Positions 1 to 8,513 of a stretch of 40,396 nucleotides of DNA are shown here, in pieces (position 1 is the stretch's first letter; each line of letters starts with the position of its first letter). Position numbers and translations under genes: made by a program. The stretch is from assembly GCF_000275825.1 (NCBI RefSeq), contig NZ_JH719942.1:2665694-2706089 (forward strand). Direction: 5' to 3'. The notes under the pieces were generated by a model. That model ran no database searches. It was not told the origin of the DNA and saw only the letters and a program-made list of their open reading frames with translations. Source of the DNA: Saprospira grandis DSM 2844. GTDB taxonomy: Bacteria; Bacteroidota; Bacteroidia; Chitinophagales; Saprospiraceae.

Positions 1-1728
<1,728 letters not shown>

Positions 1729-1842
1729 TTTTTCTTTCTTTTTTTAAAAGAAAGATCGATAATCAACGCACTTTTAAAATTCTATTACTTTCCGTATGTC
1801 ATAACGATATAGAGTTTATCCAAAGGGATAGACAAAGATTTA

Positions 1843-1950
1843 ATGGTGGTCATAGCGAGGGGGAGACACCTTTTCCCATTCCGAACAGAGCAGTTAAGCC
1901 CCTCAGCGCCGATGGTACTACGAAAGTGGGAGAGTAGGTCACCGCCAACC
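1843..1950 (+). rRNA. rrf: 5S ribosomal RNA
   Basis: About 108 nt with the 5S pattern: TGGTGGTCATAGCGAGGGGG at the start, CCATTCCGAACAGAGCAGTTAAG in the middle (about 1877-1899), GCGCCGATGGTACTACG, and a closing CACCGCCA. It follows the 23S gene after a spacer of about 115 nt that contains no tRNA, so the two are presumably co-transcribed as the end of an rRNA operon. End points are judged from the closing stem and may be off by a few bases. Confidence 0.95.
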
Positions 1951-1960
1951 TAATCTATAA

Positions 1961-1991
1961 AGCCTGTACAGCAATGTACAGGCTTTTTTTT
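1961..1991 (+). terminator. Intrinsic terminator of the rRNA operon
   Basis: A perfect 10-bp stem (AGCCTGTACA at 1961-1970, TGTACAGGCT at 1975-1984) with a GCAA loop is followed by a run of eight T. It begins 10 nt after the 5S gene. Confidence 0.93.
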
Positions 1992-2010
1992 GTTTAAAAA
2001 GGAAGGTTTT

Positions 2011-2190
2011 GCCCCGCAGGGGCTGGCGGCCTTGCCGCCAAAGAGGAGCGAAGCGAGGACGGCTGAGGGATGGATAAGGGTGGCCGCAGGCCAGACCCAG
2101 CTTTTGAGCAGAGCGAAAAAGCGCAGGGCCGAGCAAACCTGCGAGCCCTGACAGAGCCCGACCCGCCCGCAGGGCGGGGCAGCCCCAAAA
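2011..2190 (+). repeat. Modular boundary repeat, copy A (alpha subtype)
   Basis: First of 13 copies of a GC-rich modular repeat. Left arm hairpins occupy 2011-2060. The left block GGCTGAGGGATGG starts at 2061. Hairpin 1 is TGGCC-GCA-GGCCA. Hairpin 2 is GCTTTT-GA-GC-AGA-GC-GA-AAAAGC. The central block at 2126-2146 reads GGGCCGAGCAAACCTGCGAG, one base off consensus. The right block has GCCCGACCC, a third hairpin (GCCC-GCA-GGGC), and the end GCAGCCCCAAAA. It starts 20 nt after the rRNA terminator and lies 173 nt before the glycosyltransferase. No coding role is seen. Confidence 0.88.
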
Positions 2191-2267
2191 TAACAGCAGC
2201 AGAAATAGTACATTCCTGATTTTGAAGCGATTTGGGAAAACGACTCGAAAAATTGGGATAAAATAGA

Positions 2268-2275
2268 TACTTTTG
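2268..2275 (+). promoter_or_regulatory. Possible -7 promoter element for the glycosyltransferase
   Basis: TACTTTTG matches the Bacteroidota -7 consensus TAnnTTTG and lies 88 nt before the ATG at 2364. No TTTG stands 19-21 bp upstream, so this is only half a promoter. A short GGCC-TTTAG-GGCC hairpin with a T-run (2279-2298) follows and could attenuate the leader. Confidence 0.35.
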
Positions 2276-2363
2276 TGGGCCTTTAGGGCCTTTTTTTCGT
2301 CTATAAGGTAAAACTACCCTCTTACCGCTGCAGATCAGATAAGCAGCATATAAAAACAGACTC

Positions 2364-3134
2364 ATGGAACCACAGCCAAGAATTAAGAAGCTGAGCATTA
2401 TTATACCGGCCTATAATGAAGGTCGGACGATACACCGTATTTTGAACAAAGTGAGGGCCGTAGAGCTGCCCCTAGGTATAGCCAAAGAAGTGGTTATTGT
2501 TAATGATTGTTCTAAGGATGATACGGAAGAAGCCATCAAGCGGTATCAGGCGGCTCATCCAGACCTTCCTATTCAGTATTTGGCGCATGAGATAAACAAA
2601 GGAAAAGGGGCGGCCTTGCATACGGGAATTGAGCATGCTTCAGGGGAGTACCTCATCATTCAGGATGCGGATTTAGAATATGACCCTGAGGAATACAATG
2701 ATTTGCTCAAGCCGGTGCTTTCTGGTTTTGCAGATATTGTTTATGGCTCTCGTTTTATGGGGGGAAATCCGCATCGTATCTTATTCTTTTGGCATAGCAT
2801 CGGGAATAAGTTTCTGACCTTTTTGTCGAATATGTTTTCGAACTTAAATTTGACAGATATGGAAACCTGTTATAAATTATTTCGGACCGATATTATTCAG
2901 CAAATTGATTTGAAAGAGAACCGTTTTGGTTTTGAGCCAGAGGTAACGGCAAAAGTTGCTCGTATTCCTAATATTAGGATTTATGAAGTAGGGATTTCTT
3001 ATTATGGGCGGACCTATGAAGAGGGCAAAAAAATTGGTTGGCGAGATGGATTTAGAGCCATCTATTGTATTTTGAAGTACAATATTTTTACTGCTAAGCG
3101 AAAAATGTTTAAAAATGGAGTCTTCCAAAGCTAG
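2364..3134 (+). CDS. Family 2 glycosyltransferase, polyprenol-phosphate (DPM1-like)
   Basis: The 256-residue protein is a GT-A fold, family 2 transferase of the dolichol/polyprenol-phosphate-mannose synthase type. It likely moves a sugar from a nucleotide donor to a lipid phosphate carrier at the inner face of the cytoplasmic membrane. Visible motifs are [10 protein letters not shown] (11-20), VNDCSKDDT (47-55), the NKGKGAAL loop (about 79-86) and the metal/substrate motif DADLEYDP (101-108), then METCYKLFR and a late [10 protein letters not shown]. It lacks the C-terminal membrane helices found in some relatives. The ATG at 2364 comes just before the conserved N-terminal strand. Its 3' end overlaps the start of a decayed methyltransferase, and a YfhO-like gene follows. 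That trio suggests cell-surface glycan or glycolipid work, but the sugar is unknown. Confidence 0.88.
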   Translation: MEPQPRIKKLSIIIPAYNEGRTIHRILNKVRAVELPLGIAKEVVIVNDCSKDDTEEAIKRYQAAHPDLPIQYLAHEINKGKGAALHTGIEHASGEYLIIQDADLEYDPEEYNDLLKPVLSGFADIVYGSRFMGGNPHRILFFWHSIGNKFLTFLSNMFSNLNLTDMETCYKLFRTDIIQQIDLKENRFGFEPEVTAKVARIPNIRIYEVGISYYGRTYEEGKKIGWRDGFRAIYCILKYNIFTAKRKMFKNGVFQS

Positions 3135-3777
3135 GCTTAATTTAGCAGAGGCGCTAAGGGGAGCGCAGATTAGAGTGCTTTCAATTGGCTAAGGACTTTA
3201 GCTACTGGATAAATCACTGCATAGCGCTCTATTGTCTGTCTTCCTGTTTAGAAAAAGGCAGTGATTTAGGGGCTAATATCTCTCTGCATTTTACTGGGCC
3301 CAAGAGGAGTTTTTTTTGACTAATTTGCGGCAGTTGTTTGGCTAAGGCAGCTAGTCCTAGAGGCGATAGATGTTGAGCTGCAAGACTTGGGTTTAATGGA
3401 GTAATTTGCTTCTGGTTATGCACTAAACATCTTAGAGCATATAGCCGCAGATCGGCAAGCTTTGGAAAATTGCTATAAATTGATTCGAAAAGGGGGAAAT
3501 CTAGTTATCTTAGTTCCTGCTTATAAGTTTCTTTATAATGGCTTAGATGAGGCCTTGGCTCATTATACCTCAGCTATTTGGGACTAAAGGTCCTCAAGGC
3601 GGAATATTGGAATGCTGTGGTCATAGGCTATTTTGTAGTGGTATGACCAAAGATAGAAAGAGAGGGTTGCCAGCAAGTCCCTTAAAACCTTATAATCAAC
3701 TTTTACCAATCATTAAGTTCTTAGACTGTTGTCTTTTTTGCAAATTGGTAATTCGGTGCTCATTTTGGCCCTAAAAA
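3115..3777 (+). pseudogene. Decayed class I SAM-dependent methyltransferase
   Basis: No open frame covers this stretch, but pieces of one protein can be read in order on the plus strand. A possible start ATG at 3115 overlaps the glycosyltransferase end and gives EALRGAQIRVLSIG, resembling motif I. From about 3424 one frame reads NILEHIAADRQALENCYKL then IRKGGNLVILVPAYKFLYN and GLDEALAHY, a typical motif II/III region. It stops near 3574. A second frame gives LPASPLKPYNQLLPIIKFLD at about 3670-3729, and a third gives IGNSVLILALKN ending near 3777. Multiple stops and frameshifts show it is broken. The section 3180-3330 is not recognisable. The length fits a methyltransferase of about 220 residues in an operon with its neighbours. 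Confidence 0.72.
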
Positions 3778-3807
3778 ATTAAACTTAGTTTAGATACAGC
3801 TATTGCT

Positions 3808-6558
3808 ATGAAAATTACGAACGCACTTTCGCATTTTGCCATTGTCGCTATTTTGCTCTTTGCGGCTATACTTTACTTTAAACCAGTTGCCTTAGATAAT
3901 AAGTCGCTGCCCGAGAGTGATAATAGCCAAGCCCGCGGTATGCAGGCAGAAATCCAAAAATATAAAAAGGCAGAGGGTGATGCTCCCCTTTGGACCGATC
4001 AGGTCTTTGTTGGGATGCCTTCTTACCAAATTTATGGAGAGTACAATAATAACGTTATCCAAAAGTTATTTCTCTATGTTGTCCGTTTAGGGACCCCTGT
4101 CAATACTCCACACATCATTTTGTTTATGATGATGTTGCTGGCTTATTTATCGTTGATTATGTTTGGGGTAAATAAATGGATGGCCGCAGTAGGAGGGCTT
4201 GCCTTTGGTCTGATGACCAATAATTTGGTCCTTTTTGAGGCAGGACACTCAACAAAGTTGCATGCTATGACCTATATGGCGCCTATTTTGGCCGCCGCCA
4301 CAATGGCTCTTCGAGGGAAGCGGATGCTGCTGGGGGCTAGCCTAATGGGCTTTTTCTTGGCTGGACAGATTTCGGCGAACCACCTTCAAATAACCTATTA
4401 TACCTTTATGATGCTGGCCTTTATTGGCGGAGCATTTTTGGTCAATGCCTTACTAAAGCGCGAGCAGCTAATGACCGTCGTTAAGGGGGGGAGCTTGCTG
4501 ATTATTGCAGCGGCCTTGGCCGTAGGAGCCAACTTATCGGCGCTTTGGACTACCTATGAGTATTCTAAAGAAACTATTCGGGGGAAGTCGGAGCTAACCG
4601 CCTACACCTTAAATGAAAGCGATGCTCGGACCTTGGCCCAAGAAGGAATGCCAGCCGAAAAAATTGCGCAGTTGCAGCAGGCCAGAATTCTTAATGAGCC
4701 GATTAAAACGGAGACAATTTTCATCAATCGATTAAAAAATGTAATTGGTCCTGATTATGTAAATGCAAATAAAGAGCGCATCTTGGCCCTAGCTTCTAGC
4801 CAACAACAAGATGGCTTGAACAAAGAATATATCTTTGGTTGGAGCTATGGGAAAATGGAAACCTTTACGCTTTTGGTGCCTCACTTCTATGGAGGCGCTA
4901 ATGGAATGTACTTTGCCGACGACCAATCAAAGAGTGGGATTCAGCTCAGTAAAGAATCGGCTACCGGAAAGGTGATCCAGAAAATGATGCGCAATGTACA
5001 AGACCCCAATCAAAGTCAGCAAATTGCCAATCAATTGCTGCAAATGAGTACGCAGTACTGGGGCGCTCAACCTTTTACTAGTGGCCCAGTATATTTTGGT
5101 GCCGTGATTTGCCTGCTCCTGATTTTAGGCCTCTTTTTGGCAGAGGGCCCCTTGCGTTGGGGCCTAGGTTTGGCCTTGCTTTTCCTTACTGTTTTGGCTT
5201 GGGGCGATAACTTTAAGGCCTTTAACTATTTTATGGTGGATAATTTCCCCATGTATAATAAGTTTCGGGCAGTGAGTATGGCCCTTTCGGCTGCGCAGGT
5301 TTTGGCCGCACTCTTAGCTATTTTGGGCTTGCAAGGGTTCTTTAATTTAGAAGATACGGCCAAGCGAGAGAAGCTGCTTTATCTAGCCACTGGAATTACG
5401 GCAGGCCTAGCTGCTTTTGCCCTAGTTTATAGTTTTGTAGGCGACCTTTCGGCTCCCAATGATGCTCGCTTAGAGGCTATGGTAGCTCAGGCTCCTCAGT
5501 GGGCCGAATACCTAGAAGCCCTAAAAGAAGATCGGGCTAGCCTGATGCGCTCGGATGCACTTCGCTCTTTGGTCTTTGTTCTTTTGGCTGCCGGAAGCCT
5601 TTGGGCCTTTAACAGAGGTTACTTTAAGGAGAAACTGATTGCAGTGGCTATCTTGGGCCTTTTGAGTTTGGTCGATTTGGTGGGCGTAGACCTAAATTAT
5701 GTCAATAAGGAAAGCTTCCAACGTAAAAAAGATGTGGCTAGCGCTCCGCCTATGACAAAAGCCGATCAACAGGTGCTCTCTGATAAAGATCCCCACTTCC
5801 GCGTTTTTGACCTGATTGCTGGCGCCCGCCGTGGCGGCTCTCCCTCAAATTCTTTTGCCAACTCAGAAGGGGCCTATTTTCATAAGGTGATCGGAGGCTA
5901 TCATGCGGCCAAACCCATCTTGTTGCAAGAAATGGTAGAGGGCTATTTTACCAATAATGAAATTTTGACCGATAAGCGGCATTTGATCGAAATGCTGAAC
6001 GTGAAGTATGTAATGCAAAGCCCCGAAAATGCGGTCCAAATTGGTAACTTAGGAAATGCTTGGTTGGTAGATCAGGTCAAGCAGCTAGAAGATGCCGATG
6101 CCGTTTATACCGCCTTGGCCACTTTTAATCCAAGAGTAGAGGCGATCACAACAAAAGCTAATGCAGCTTATCTGGATGGCTTAGCGAATACAGCAAGCTC
6201 TGGGGATTATATCCGCCTGAAAAGCTACCATCCCGAAAAACTCGTCTATGAGTCGCAAACCCAAAATGAGCGCTTTGCCGTCTTTTCTGAAATCTATTAT
6301 CCCGCTAGCAAGGGCTGGCATCTTTACATTGATGGACAAAGAGCAGATCAAGATTTTATTAAGGTGAATTATCTGTTGCGTGGAGCCAGAATTCCCGCAG
6401 GCCAACATAAAATCGAAATGGTTTTTGAACCTAATTCTTATTATACTGGCGAAACCCTGGCCCTAATTAGCTCTTTGCTGATTCTTCTGGCCCTTTTGGG
6501 CACTGGCTTTCTAGCCTATCGCCAAGCTCAACTTAAAGCAGAAGAAAGTCTAATCTAA
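3808..6558 (+). CDS. YfhO-family multi-pass membrane protein
   Basis: The 916-residue protein has a first membrane helix at about residues 8-27, then a long extracytoplasmic loop with LWTDQVFVGMPSYQIYGEY, then many hydrophobic helices to about residue 650. A soluble section follows (about 660-880) with GGYHAAKPILLQ, LIEMLNVKYVM and YYPASKGWHLYIDG, and a last helix near 880-905. This order is that of the YfhO family, which is related to GT-C transferases and linked to glycosylation of surface polymers. It lies downstream of a GT2 gene and a methyltransferase remnant, so it probably acts on the lipid-linked sugar made by the GT2 enzyme; this is inference. The final residues are a charged tail. 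Confidence 0.85.
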   Translation: MKITNALSHFAIVAILLFAAILYFKPVALDNKSLPESDNSQARGMQAEIQKYKKAEGDAPLWTDQVFVGMPSYQIYGEYNNNVIQKLFLYVVRLGTPVNTPHIILFMMMLLAYLSLIMFGVNKWMAAVGGLAFGLMTNNLVLFEAGHSTKLHAMTYMAPILAAATMALRGKRMLLGASLMGFFLAGQISANHLQITYYTFMMLAFIGGAFLVNALLKREQLMTVVKGGSLLIIAAALAVGANLSALWTTYEYSKETIRGKSELTAYTLNESDARTLAQEGMPAEKIAQLQQARILNEPIKTETIFINRLKNVIGPDYVNANKERILALASSQQQDGLNKEYIFGWSYGKMETFTLLVPHFYGGANGMYFADDQSKSGIQLSKESATGKVIQKMMRNVQDPNQSQQIANQLLQMSTQYWGAQPFTSGPVYFGAVICLLLILGLFLAEGPLRWGLGLALLFLTVLAWGDNFKAFNYFMVDNFPMYNKFRAVSMALSAAQVLAALLAILGLQGFFNLEDTAKREKLLYLATGITAGLAAFALVYSFVGDLSAPNDARLEAMVAQAPQWAEYLEALKEDRASLMRSDALRSLVFVLLAAGSLWAFNRGYFKEKLIAVAILGLLSLVDLVGVDLNYVNKESFQRKKDVASAPPMTKADQQVLSDKDPHFRVFDLIAGARRGGSPSNSFANSEGAYFHKVIGGYHAAKPILLQEMVEGYFTNNEILTDKRHLIEMLNVKYVMQSPENAVQIGNLGNAWLVDQVKQLEDADAVYTALATFNPRVEAITTKANAAYLDGLANTASSGDYIRLKSYHPEKLVYESQTQNERFAVFSEIYYPASKGWHLYIDGQRADQDFIKVNYLLRGARIPAGQHKIEMVFEPNSYYTGETLALISSLLILLALLGTGFLAYRQAQLKAEESLI

Positions 6559-6589
6559 AGACTTTTTAAGCCATAAGAGGATACAAATT

Positions 6590-6626
6590 TAGGCCTCTAC
6601 GCTTCAGCGTAGAGGCCTATTATTTT
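6590..6626 (+). terminator. Intrinsic terminator after the YfhO gene
   Basis: TAGGCCTCTACGC pairs perfectly with GCGTAGAGGCCTA across a TTCA loop and is followed by TTATTTT. It starts 31 nt after the stop codon. Confidence 0.9.
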
Positions 6627-6658
6627 GCGGTCTAGCAGGGCCGAAGGGCCGCAGGCAA

Positions 6659-6821
6659 CAGCCAGATTTAAACGCACTCACTTTTATAGTTTGCAGCAAT
6701 TTCCCGCTAGTCGGCCCTATTTTCCTCGGCCATAGCAAAGGCTATGCCCTTAAAAAAATAGCTGGCTTAGCAGAAAATTCATAGCAAACCATGGCCAAAG
6801 CAGCGCGATTAAATCTGGCTG
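6659..6821 (+). repeat. 163-bp inverted-repeat unit, MITE-like, splitting copy B of the boundary repeat
   Basis: CAGCCAGATTTAAACGC at 6659-6675 faces the near-perfect inverted partner GCGCGATTAAATCTGGCTG at 6803-6821. The interior has an extra hairpin (GGCCATAGC/GGCTATGCC, about 6729-6750). Left of it, at 6627-6654, is GCGGTCTAGCAGGGC followed by a hairpin and GCAGG; this matches the outer arm that directly precedes the GGCTGAGGG block in copy I. The unit therefore appears to have separated the outer arm from the body of copy B. No transposase is encoded. The right end overlaps the GGCTG of the repeat, so exact junctions are unsure. Confidence 0.5.
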
Positions 6822-6950
6822 AGGGATGGATAGCAGTGGCCGAAGGCCAGACCAAGCTTTTTGAGCAAAGCGAAAAAAGCGATGGGCCGAGCAGACCTGC
6901 GAGCTGCGACACAGCCCGACCCAGCCGCAGGCTGGGGCAGCCCCAAAAAA
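6817..6950 (+). repeat. Modular boundary repeat, copy B (alpha subtype)
   Basis: The left block GGCTGAGGGATGG starts at 6817. Hairpin 1 is TGGCC-GAA-GGCCA. Hairpin 2 is GCTTTTT-GA-GC-AAA-GC-GA-AAAAAGC. The central block GGGCCGAGCAGACCTGCGAG is at 6884-6903. The right block reads ACAGCCCGACCC, followed by hairpin AGCC-GCA-GGCT and the end GGCAGCCCC plus six A. It lies between convergent genes; its A-run end is 7 nt from the caspase stop codon, so for that minus-strand gene it appears as a T-run. Confidence 0.88.
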
Positions 6951-6957
6951 CTAAATC

Positions 6958-8214
6958 CTATTGCTTAAAATAAAAATCATCCTCAATAGAAGAGAGCTCC
7001 CAAGGAATTTGCACGCCCTCAGAGGCCTTGCGAACATTTCTGCGAACCCTCTTGAAGATGTCTTCTAACTGGATGTTGGGCTGCCGCATCTGTGCCAACA
7101 ATTCCTCCACATAAAGACTGTGCTCCCCCTTGGGGTTGTTCTTGGCCACCGCCCCCGGAGAGGTCGAAAAGGCAATGAAGGAGTTGTAAGGGGCCGAGTT
7201 GATGGAGGCCAATCCGTTGTGGGTGTTGCGGCTGGATTTAAATTCTTTTTTGTAGGGATTGTCCCGACAAGCATCCAAAATGACAATGTTCAATTCATTG
7301 TCCGCATAATCCATCTCCACCAAAACACGGCCCAAATCTACCGACTCAAATTCAATGTCTTGGGCCTTGCGAATATCAGCATTTACAGGCACCAAATAGT
7401 TGCGCCCATCGGCCTGCAAACCATGGCCCGTATAGAAAAATAGGCCAATGCCGCCCTCTTCCTTGAGCTTTTGTCCAAAATCCCGAATCGCCCGCTTCAT
7501 GTCCTCTTGCTTGGCATTGGTATAAAGCAGAACCTCAAATCCAGAACGCTGCAGTTCCTCCGCCATAGCCAAAGCATCCGATTGAGGGTTTTTCAACGGC
7601 TTGTGCTTGTAGGTCGAATTGCCAAAAACTAGGGCCAAACGCTTTTTTCCCCTAGGGATATTGCTCAGCGCAGGCAAGACCAAACCCTTAATATCACTGG
7701 GGTCCAGCTTGTTTTCTGCAAAAGGATCACTGGCCTTGCTCTCAGTCTTGGGCTCCTCTTTTACTAAGGTCGAAATCGTCTCAAATTGCCCATTATTCCA
7801 GCGAACTCGAGCCGTAGAACCATCCGCATAGCTGTAAATTCCCTCCCCAACAATCTGATTATTCTTGAAAACACCACTGAAACTCTCGCCATTGGTCCAT
7901 TTGTAGGTCCCTTCTCCCTCTCGCCAATTATTTAGATATTCGCCAATGTATTGCTCCCCATTAGCATGAAAAAAATGCCCGTAACCATGCCGCTTGTTGG
8001 CCCTAAATTGCCCCTTGTAAACATTGCCATTCTTAAAGGTATAATTGCCCCGACCATGCATCTGGCTCTCCTTAAATTCCCCAATGTACTTATCGCCATT
8101 GTCAAAAATAAAACGCCCTTTACCGTTCTCACAATCGCCAACAGTACAGCCTTTTTCTTGGGCCAAAAGGAAAAAAGGCAAAAAAAATAAGCTCAAAAGT
8201 AGTCTGTGTTTCAT
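6958..8214 (-). CDS. Secreted MORN-repeat caspase-like (peptidase C14) protein
   Basis: With the start at 8214 the protein has 418 residues. An upstream in-frame ATG at 8241 exists, but the second Met directly precedes a clean signal peptide (MKHRLLLSLFFLPFFLLAQ), so 8214 is preferred. Residues about 33-140 contain four to five MORN repeats of the form YxGEFxxxxxHGxGxYxxxNG. A linker follows, then a caspase p20-like domain from about 188: KKRLALVFGNSTYKH, the catalytic His in FFYTGHG (His264) and the catalytic Cys in ILDACRDNP (Cys316). Both catalytic residues are intact. It would work outside the cytoplasm, in the periplasm or at the surface. MORN repeats bind lipids or serve as scaffolds in other proteins; the target here is unknown. 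The gene stands alone, convergent with the YfhO gene and divergent from the copper ATPase. Confidence 0.85.
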   Translation of the reverse strand: MKHRLLLSLFFLPFFLLAQEKGCTVGDCENGKGRFIFDNGDKYIGEFKESQMHGRGNYTFKNGNVYKGQFRANKRHGYGHFFHANGEQYIGEYLNNWREGEGTYKWTNGESFSGVFKNNQIVGEGIYSYADGSTARVRWNNGQFETISTLVKEEPKTESKASDPFAENKLDPSDIKGLVLPALSNIPRGKKRLALVFGNSTYKHKPLKNPQSDALAMAEELQRSGFEVLLYTNAKQEDMKRAIRDFGQKLKEEGGIGLFFYTGHGLQADGRNYLVPVNADIRKAQDIEFESVDLGRVLVEMDYADNELNIVILDACRDNPYKKEFKSSRNTHNGLASINSAPYNSFIAFSTSPGAVAKNNPKGEHSLYVEELLAQMRQPNIQLEDIFKRVRRNVRKASEGVQIPWELSSIEDDFYFKQ

Positions 8215-8267
8215 AGTAGCTGCAATTTGTAAAATAATCATAATGGGGGGCTTCCCGCAGCCCTTTA

Positions 8268-8410
8268 ATTTGGGGCTGCGGGCGCTATGCTGCGGGGCTC
8301 GCTATTCGCTCGGCCCTTCGGCGCTAGCGCGCCTCGGTCTGCCCCTCTGGGGCACCCACTCCGCAGCGCTAAGCCATTTGGCCCTGCGGGCCAGGCGGCT
8401 TCGCCGCCCA
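8268..8410 (-). repeat. Modular boundary repeat, copy C (gamma subtype, variant core)
   Basis: Read on the minus strand. The left block GGCTTAGCGCTGCGG begins at 8375, with outer arm hairpins out to 8410. Hairpin 1 is TGCCCC-AGA-GGGGCA. The linker is GACCGAG. Hairpin 2 is GCGC-GCTA-GCGC. The central block GGGCCGAGCGAATAGCGAGC (8297-8316) is the rarer core. The right end reads CCCGCAGCATAGCG then CCCGCAGCCCCAAATT at about 8266-8280. Between divergent genes, it places its AAA end 54 nt before the caspase start. Confidence 0.82.
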
Positions 8411-8513
8411 ATAGACCAAAATCGAGCCAAGAGAATTTAACTTATTAAATATAGTTTAAAGTAACTTTAGCCCTTCTTTCTCTAGGAATAAGCCCTTAGA
8501 TTTATTCTAAATA

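Noticed and set aside
1729-1842. tRNA gene in the 23S-5S spacer
   Set aside because: No cloverleaf or T-loop motif is present; the spacer is AT-rich.
1939-2398. Overlapping minus-strand frames across 5S, the terminator and repeat copy A
   Set aside because: GC-rich repeat DNA lacks stops by chance; the frames cross an rRNA gene and a terminator.
3229-3423. Minus-strand 64-residue frame in the gap after the glycosyltransferase
   Set aside because: No family resemblance, and the plus strand over part of it fits the decayed methyltransferase.
8045-8440. Plus-strand frame opposite the caspase start and across repeat copy C
   Set aside because: It is antisense to signal-peptide and MORN codons and extends into repeat DNA; no support as a gene.
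8376-8513. Copper-responsive operator before the P1B ATPase
   Set aside because: No CueR- or CsoR-type dyad could be seen, only a near-match to the -7 promoter element.
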